Shown: in pieces, positions 57,483-64,000 of the stretch | Numbering within the stretch: position 1 is the first letter of the stretch | Layout: each line of letters begins with the position of its first letter | Origin: Rhizophagus irregularis | Lineage: Eukaryota; Glomeromycota; Glomeromycetes; Glomerales; Glomeraceae | Reading direction: 5' to 3' | Assembly (NCBI RefSeq): GCF_026210795.1 | Contig: NC_089434.1 | Coordinates: 2,480,001-2,544,000 of the forward strand | Length of the DNA stretch: 64,000 nt | The notes under the pieces: generated by a model | Told to the model about the DNA's origin: nothing | The model's database searches: none | Seen by the model: the letters and a program-made list of their open reading frames with translations, nothing else | Program-made: the position numbers and the translations under genes

Positions 57483-58243
57483 TATCCCTTAAAGTCGCTT
57501 AACAATTGCGGGCAAATTTGCCCGCAATTTTACCAAATTTCAGCTCTCATCTAATTTTATGAAAAATAAAGCAATTTTAATAAAATTTTTTTCCAAGATA
57601 GTTTAAATTATATATTGTGCAGCAATTATTATCATTTATTAATTATATATTAGAAAATCGAAAATTACCCATTGGTCAAAAGTTGTATTTTAAGATAATC
57701 ACAAAATTTTAAAAAACTTTGCACTTAACTTCGACGATTTCATTGATAATTAATTGTAGCTATATAAAAGCTTAATAGAATATGTAGAATTTGGTATGAG
57801 AAACGACTTTTGTTAATATGATTTTTGATATTTAAAAGTAGGATTTTGACTTTATATAGAACCTTAATGAAAATTTTATTATGCATTTTAATTATAAATT
57901 CATAACAATTGATTTTTTTTATCTCTATTTTGTTTATTATAATGCAAAATTTTTATAATAAAAATAAAAAGTTATAATAAATATTCAAATAGAGAAAAAA
58001 TATGGTAAGAAAAGTTTAAATTTTATTATATAAAAATTCCGATACTATTTTTGCGGGTTAATTTCCAATCCAATTTTAATGATCAACTGTATATCTAACT
58101 CATACAATTTATGGCCAGAATGTAGATCAATTTGACTGCAAAATTATGTGACGATCTGGCCAAAATTAAAGAATTTTTTATAGCGTCATTTATTCTAATT
58201 TAGAAATTGCGGGCAAATTTGCCCGCAAAACAGTTTAAGGGAT
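57483..58243. mobile_element. MITE of about 760 bp with internal 18-bp palindromes
   Basis: Both ends begin TATCCCTTAAA and, 10-15 bp inside, carry the perfect palindrome GCGGGCAAATTTGCCCGC (about 57,508-57,525 and 58,209-58,226). The interior is AT-rich without ORFs. The palindromes are strikingly GC-rich against the background. The target duplication is unclear. Confidence 0.65.
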
Positions 58244-61200
58244 AAAAAGTATAATAATAAATTAATGTTTTAATATAGTTCAACTTTAAAAAGTTTTAAT
58301 AGTTAATAATAATATTAAAGTAAACTGTAAACGTAAACACAGTATATAGAGTATTAAAAAAATGGTTTAATAGTTTGAGTAAAATATAAGAAGCCGCTAT
58401 TAGCAAAAAAACATTATGAGAAATATCTTAATTTTGCAAAAATATATAAAAACTGGACTGTAAATGATTGAAATAAGGTAATATAATCAGATAAATTAAA
58501 ATTTTGAATATTTGATTCAGATGTTCATCAGTATTACTGAAAATGTCTAGGAGATCTACTTCAAACTATACATATAAAACTTACTATTAAATTTGAAGAA
58601 AATAATATTTTTGTATAAAGATGTTTTATATCATTAAGTATAAAATACTTGGTTAAAATTAAAGGAGGACTAGATGTAAAATTATATTGTAAAGTATTAA
58701 ATGAAATCCCTTTCTTTTAATTTATCTTCAAGTCAAAATCCAATTTCGAAAGGTGTTCCTTAGAAAATAAAGTAAAAGAAATATTTTAAATAATTTAAAT
58801 TCTGAAAAAAAAAACTGAAAAAGAAGACTGAAGATGCTCTAAAAAATAAAAGAAAATTCTTTTTTAAAAAAAAAGCAAGCTAATAAAAAAAAAATATCAG
58901 ATTTGATCAAATTATTTGATTAATTTGATCAATTTGATTATCTATATAACATCTAATAATCATCCAACAAATCCATCCAGATTTTTTGAAATCTGTTTAT
59001 TTTTAATTCAGATTATCCAATCCAGTTATAATAGATTGAATGGATTTCATCAGAGAATATCTCTATTTGGCAATTATATTGTTTAGATCATTTTCTGAAT
59101 CACTCTTTTTAAAAAGTGAACTCAGAGTGATATTTATTCTTGTTTAATATTTTATTTATATTCACAATCCATATTTTTTAAAAAAATTTCAATAATTAGA
59201 ATGATTGTTTATAGCTAATGCATCCTTTATCTTTTATTTTTATTTCTAAAATTAAAATAATTATTAGTAATTTTCAATATTACTTAAAAATTTAAATATT
59301 TAATTAACTTACTTCTAATAAACGGTTAATTATATGGTTTATTACTTTCTTTTATTTTTTTTTTGCCTTGTTAAGCTGACTTTCTTTTTATTTATGTCAA
59401 CTATTTTTATGCAAATCTAAGAAATAATAAGAATACTTTAACTATACTTAATATTGTACAGAAATCATATTATTTAAAAAGTGATTAGTTGAATATAAGA
59501 AATCAGATTCTTTTTTAATTATAATATTATTTTACCAAACTTCTTTGTATAATCAATAAGAATTAATCAATTTTTACACTATAAATTAGAATTTTAATTT
59601 CATCCTATAATGAAAATTGATAAATTAATAAGTTTAAATGTTATATAAATAATAAAAGTATACCAAATTTAAATATACTTTATTTCTTTTCAATATTTCT
59701 TATAATATTGTATTTGTGATGTTTCTTGCAACAAATATAGATTATTTTAGAAATATATTCTTCATTGTTTTATTTATCATGTTCATTTTCATTATCTTCA
59801 ACCTGAATATATTCATTAGTTAATTTTGTCATAAATATTCTTATAAATTTAGAGAATGCTCTATATTCTTATTATTTGCCTGAATCCACTGGTCATTTGT
59901 TCTTGAATGGATGACATTTCTCTTTCAAGTCATGAAATATGCTTTTTAACCAAAATTAAAATACTAAAAAATTATGATCTAAATTAGATAAAATAATATT
60001 TGATCAGATTTACTTTTTATAAAAGATATATTTTTCACAAATTTTAAAAGGGATATACTTTTATTTCTGTTTTATTATATATAAATTTTATAGAGTTTTG
60101 CTAACTTGCCTTTTGAGTTAAATAACCTGGATTAAATCACCCCCTTAAAATTTATATTTTACAACAATCATTTCTTTTTTTTTCAAAAAAAAATTATTTG
60201 TGTTATTATTCATTTTACTTTATATAAATCATATGGGCTGATCCTTGGAATCTAATTTTTTTACACAAAAATAATTTTATTAAAGCAAATATAAATTATC
60301 ATTTATATAAGAATAATAAATTTATACCAGATAATGCAAAAAAAACTAATTAATTATATAATTTTTAATTTTTTTTTAATATAAGATATCATTAAAATTT
60401 AAAAGATCAAATATAACTCTCATGACAAAATCATTGATAATTCTTCGTAGAAATAAGCTATACAAATAAATTTACATTCATTTGAAAGAGAAAATCAAGA
60501 TCTATCTAATGAATCTAAAATCAAGTGAATTGAATCACTAGTTGTTCAGTAATCACGTTCAGTATATTATTGAATTTTATCTAAATTTGATCATTAATTA
60601 CTTCACATATAGTGATCCAATTTTCCTGATCTTTGATTCTTACGATAGAGCAAATTCTCAGCTTTCAAATGAATGTAAAATGATGACGTTAGCATATCTC
60701 CAGGAATAATAATGCACGATTTTGTCACCTGCATAAAGTCCGATCTGAAAATTTTATTTCTTACCAAAAAATGCTTTCATAAGAGAATCCCAAATTCTTT
60801 TACTTTATTTAAAAGATTTTATTTGCCATTTAAGGATTTTAGTAGAATAAATCTAATAAAATAATTTTAAAAGATAAAAAACAAATATATAATTAGTTAT
60901 TTTGAAAAAAAAGAATATCTTATTATTCATTTTACAACTATTTTACATCATAATTATTTTTTATTTGCATGTATTTTTTACAAAGAAAAAACAATAAATT
61001 AAAGCTAAAAATTATGAAAAAATATGTCTTATCTATGTATATAAAATATTAAGTTTTTTCTTTTACTTACCACTTAAAAATAACTGCTATATTTGCTTAT
61101 AAACTTTTTTGTCATATTTAATAAAAGTGAATAGAAAAATGATGGAAAAGTGATGGGAGTGATGGGGAAAAAGAAGTGGTTATTACCGTTATTTTTGAAT

Positions 61201-61925
61201 ATTGATTAAAAAAATTTTTTTTATTTTTTATTAAATCTGAGTTACGTAAATATGTAACACATATTTAATTTAGATTTGTGTAATGTTAATCTTACTAAAA
61301 TATTAATTTTTATAAAAATCTTAATTTAGACTAATTCCAAAAATCGGCACATATGTTTTATTAATTTGAACATTATAAAGCATAATGACTGAGTTTTCTT
61401 ACATTTTTGATAATGTCTCTTTTTAATTGTGTCCATAATTTACATTTTTTTTTTTTGAAAATTTGGGCAAATTATATAATTAAATAAAATTTACTAATAG
61501 GTTAAATCACCCAGGTTAAATTAGTCTTATACAATTTTATAATACATTTATTTTGTTCTAATATTACATAAAAATCTTTATAAAATTTATAATTAATGAT
61601 ATTTAGATCTTTTTTTTCTACTTTTAGATTTTTTTTCTTTTTTCTTTTTATTTTAGCTCTACTTTTATTTTTACTTTTTCATTTATTTCAATTTGGAAGA
61701 GTACAGATTATGAAAAGCAATAATAGGTTCGCGAAAAATATTGGGATCAGGATCAAGTTCGCAAGAGTGAATCTTATTTTAAGAGATCAAAAGATTAATT
61801 CGCTTAATGTACGATGATAGTAAAACAATCTACATCAGAATATTGATGTTATCGAAGAGCTGTCTACAATTTACCAATTCATAATTTGAGCATAATAATT
61901 AATTATATTGGGAAGTAAGATTTAT

Positions 61926-63363
61926 TTATGCCGAAGGTTCTTCAACCCGTACTCCCAATTCTTTAAAAAAATTTGTCCAGACCTTCATAAACATATCCTT
62001 GAAAATTCGATCTGAATTTCTTATGGATCCATGACTTGTAAAATATTCTTTAAACATTATCCACTCCTTTTTTAAAAAGTCAACTAACTTATCGGCTCTT
62101 TTTTTATCAAAAATATTTACGAGTATATTCCATTGTCTAAGCAATTTTTCCATCATTTCACAGTCGATCTGATCAATACCTTTATGAACATGGTTTTGTC
62201 TGTAAAACATTTTTGGCTTGATAATTAATGGTGATAATGTACCGTTAATCATCAATTTTTGTTCTTGTCGAACACATTCTATTAATTTGTTACGATATTT
62301 CAAATAAAAAGTTTCATCATAATATGAAATTTTTGCCAGCATCCAAGGATGTAATATCCAAATTTTTGGTTCCAAAACTGCAGTGTTCACTTCTAGATAA
62401 GGTAGTCTTGGTTTTTCATCAACTATTGACAAAATATAATCCAGTAAAGGTCCATACATATTTGCTGATCTAATTGGTTCTCTTTCACCTTTATCAAGAT
62501 ATCTTTCACGAGTCTCGAGTGTTATTATATAAGCATGAAAGAGAATTTCCTAAAATGAAAATATTGACATTTAACCTTATGATGATAAATTTTAAACTCA
62601 ACTTCTTACCATATTTTGTGGCGATTTATTAATATATTCAGAAAAATTTTTTATTATTAAATATTTATTATATTGGGGTAGTCCACCTTCGGTGGTATCT
62701 CTTGAACAATCTCGTATAAGTAATTTTGCGGCGGCGCGATATGAAATAGTTTTCGGTAACAATTTAAAGGAGTATTCTTCTTTCAATAATGACATAATAT
62801 TATTATCTCTAGCATTTGTTGGGTGATTTATACTTCTGAGATAAGATGCGCTTCCCAATAAAGTCATCTGAACTTCTGTTAATACATCAGCTGTCACCGC
62901 AGGTTTGCTTCCTATTGTGACATCCTAATTTTAAAGGAAAAAATTATTATAAAATAAAATAAAATATTTTTAATTCGTAATTAATTACCTCCACGATCCT
63001 CTTTTTTATATCACCATCATAAGTTTCTATGACATAAGCAAGAATATCAAAACTTAGATATGGATTGGTTAGTAAAGTTCTGTATAATAAACGTTGACTG
63101 TTAAAAATCTCATCTATTGTAGGTATTGTTTTTTCAACGTCACAAGCTTTTGTTGTCTCTTTTATTTTTTCTACAAGTTTATTAAAAATATGTTTTTTAT
63201 ATTCTGTATTATTTTTAATATCGGATAAATCAAATACTACTTCAGTTGCAAGCTTTATACAATTTTGTATTTTTTCTCTGTCCCAAGTACCGATCAGCAT
63301 TGTTTTCGCTTCTGAAAGTAACAAGACAAATTTATAAATTTGATCGATTAATTTTATATCCAT
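61926..63363 (-). CDS. Hypothetical host protein, three exons
   Basis: Exons 63363-62989, 62924-62610 and 62549-61926 follow GT-AG rules and join in frame to 437 residues. The protein is helical and soluble, with no signal peptide or membrane segment. Features are a N-terminal helical region (LIDQIYKFVLLLSEAKTML), a central basic segment (KLLPKTISYRAAAKLLIRDC) and a Trp/Tyr-rich third exon (KIWILHPWMLAKISYYDETFYLKYRNKL). No domain is recognised and I give no function. Consistent splicing and the full-length frame support a real gene. Confidence 0.78.
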
Positions 63364-63625
63364 TTTAAATTGAGAAGAAAGAAATCTGAAGTTACGCGTT
63401 TTTTATAGCTGTATTACGTCATCATCTACATATCAAAATTTTTGGCGTAACAAGCAGTACTATTATGCTCCGCTGAATCTTTATATAAAAAATTTTCATA
63501 TTTAGTTGAGTAAAAATTATTGAATCACTTTTATAAATTTATTTTGTAAATTATTAATTTCTTATACTTTTATACTTTACATAAAAAATTGCTTTTTTTT
63601 GATATATCTGATATATTATTATAAG

Positions 63626-64000
63626 TATACATGTTGCCAAAAATATATTAGACAAATCCCAAATCCCAAATTAATTATGGCATCCCAAATGTACAAATCC
63701 CAAATTATTACGGCATCCTAAAATAATTATGACATCCCAACCCTGCAAAAAATCTGATCTGTGTTTTATCTTTCCATGTTTTTTCTGTGAATGTATCATT
63801 TTAATGGAATTTATAGCCTTAATCATGGAAATTTTATAGCCTTAATCATGGAAATTTTCATTTCACTAACATGGATATCATTTTTATGGAATTTTTACGG
63901 AAGACACGGAGAAATAATGGAAATATTCAGATAAAAATTTTTTATAGGGCAAATGTACAAATCCCAAATTATTATGGCATCCCAAAATAATTATAACATC
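63626..64000. mobile_element. MITE of the TA-flanked 'cccaaatt' family, runs off the window
   Basis: It starts TATACATGTTGCC, close to the left end of the element at 41150. It then repeats 'caaatcccaaattattacggcatccc'-like blocks at 63,655-63,745 and again at 63,950-64,000. Between them lies a unit with 'ggaattttatagccttaatcat' duplicated in tandem (about 63,808-63,858). The right end lies outside the window. Confidence 0.55.

Larger units (their letters stand above)
54223..61925. other. Gene desert, 7.7 kb of AT-rich DNA
   Basis: I see no supported coding region. Apart from the MITE-like elements listed separately, it is long A/T tracts with scattered short repeats. The reading frame at 61596-61817 is a poly-T artefact (Phe/Leu run). 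The 58,250-61,590 part shows nothing that I can name. Confidence 0.6.

Noticed and set aside
61596-61817. 73-codon plus-strand frame with hydrophobic start that looks like a signal peptide
   Set aside because: The hydrophobic part is a T-tract artefact and there is no conserved feature or intron structure around it.

Overview
The window is a very AT-rich, intron-containing eukaryotic sequence. Short GT-AG introns, small host genes separated by long AT deserts, and a dense load of hAT, CACTA/Plavaka-like and LINE elements point to a fungus. The best guess is an arbuscular mycorrhizal fungus of the Glomeromycotina (Rhizophagus-like). That assignment is inference from style and families, not from a marker gene.

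Bases 1 to about 49,850 are almost entirely mobile DNA; host genes only appear from 50.3 kb. The left edge holds a LINE 3' tail, two copies of a small hAT-type MITE, a long fold-back element and a 3 kb hAT element (3130-6118) whose transposase is broken by one stop codon. From about 6.1 to 40.6 kb lies a nested stack that can be taken apart with target-site duplications (TSDs). The outermost layer is a degenerate replicon-like element on the minus strand. It has an SF3/D5-type helicase-primase, a family B DNA polymerase, an IQ/zinc-type ORF and an F-box ORF, with 9-bp iteron-like repeats upstream of the helicase. Its polymerase gene was split by a MITE (TSD GTACATAC). A LINE (8365-35887, 16-bp TSD) then landed in that MITE. 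The LINE was in turn hit by three DNA transposons: a CACTA/Plavaka-like element (8951-16691, TSD CAC), an hAT (17334-21766, TSD ACCGCGGC) and a second Plavaka-like element (28104-35273). The first Plavaka contains a deleted hAT (14038-15324, TSD TCTATTAG). The second contains a 244-bp MITE (28385-28628, TSD ATTTCTGC) derived from the same family as the hAT at 17334. Removing the insertions puts the interrupted reading frames back in register at each tested junction.

Both Plavaka-like elements carry a divergent gene pair: a transposase on one side and a multi-exon companion gene on the other, sharing a repeat-rich intergenic promoter region. The companion in the first element (9573-11182) is an apparently intact 436-residue protein with an Arg/Ser-rich N-terminus. 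The hAT at 17334 also has a second gene, with a trihelix/SANT-like domain and an Arg/Ser/Asp-rich tail.

From 41.15 to 49.85 kb a Tc1/mariner-type MITE with TA flanks contains two head-to-head LINE copies with both 3' ends facing outward, separated by a 200-base assembly gap. The host part holds a five-exon short-chain dehydrogenase (50294-51389, minus), a doubtful small broken ORF (51652-52044, minus), a two-exon gene of unknown function (53416-54222, plus), about 7.7 kb of gene-free AT-rich DNA with several MITEs, and a three-exon gene of unknown function (61926-63363, minus). The window ends inside another copy of the MITE family found around the LINE pair.
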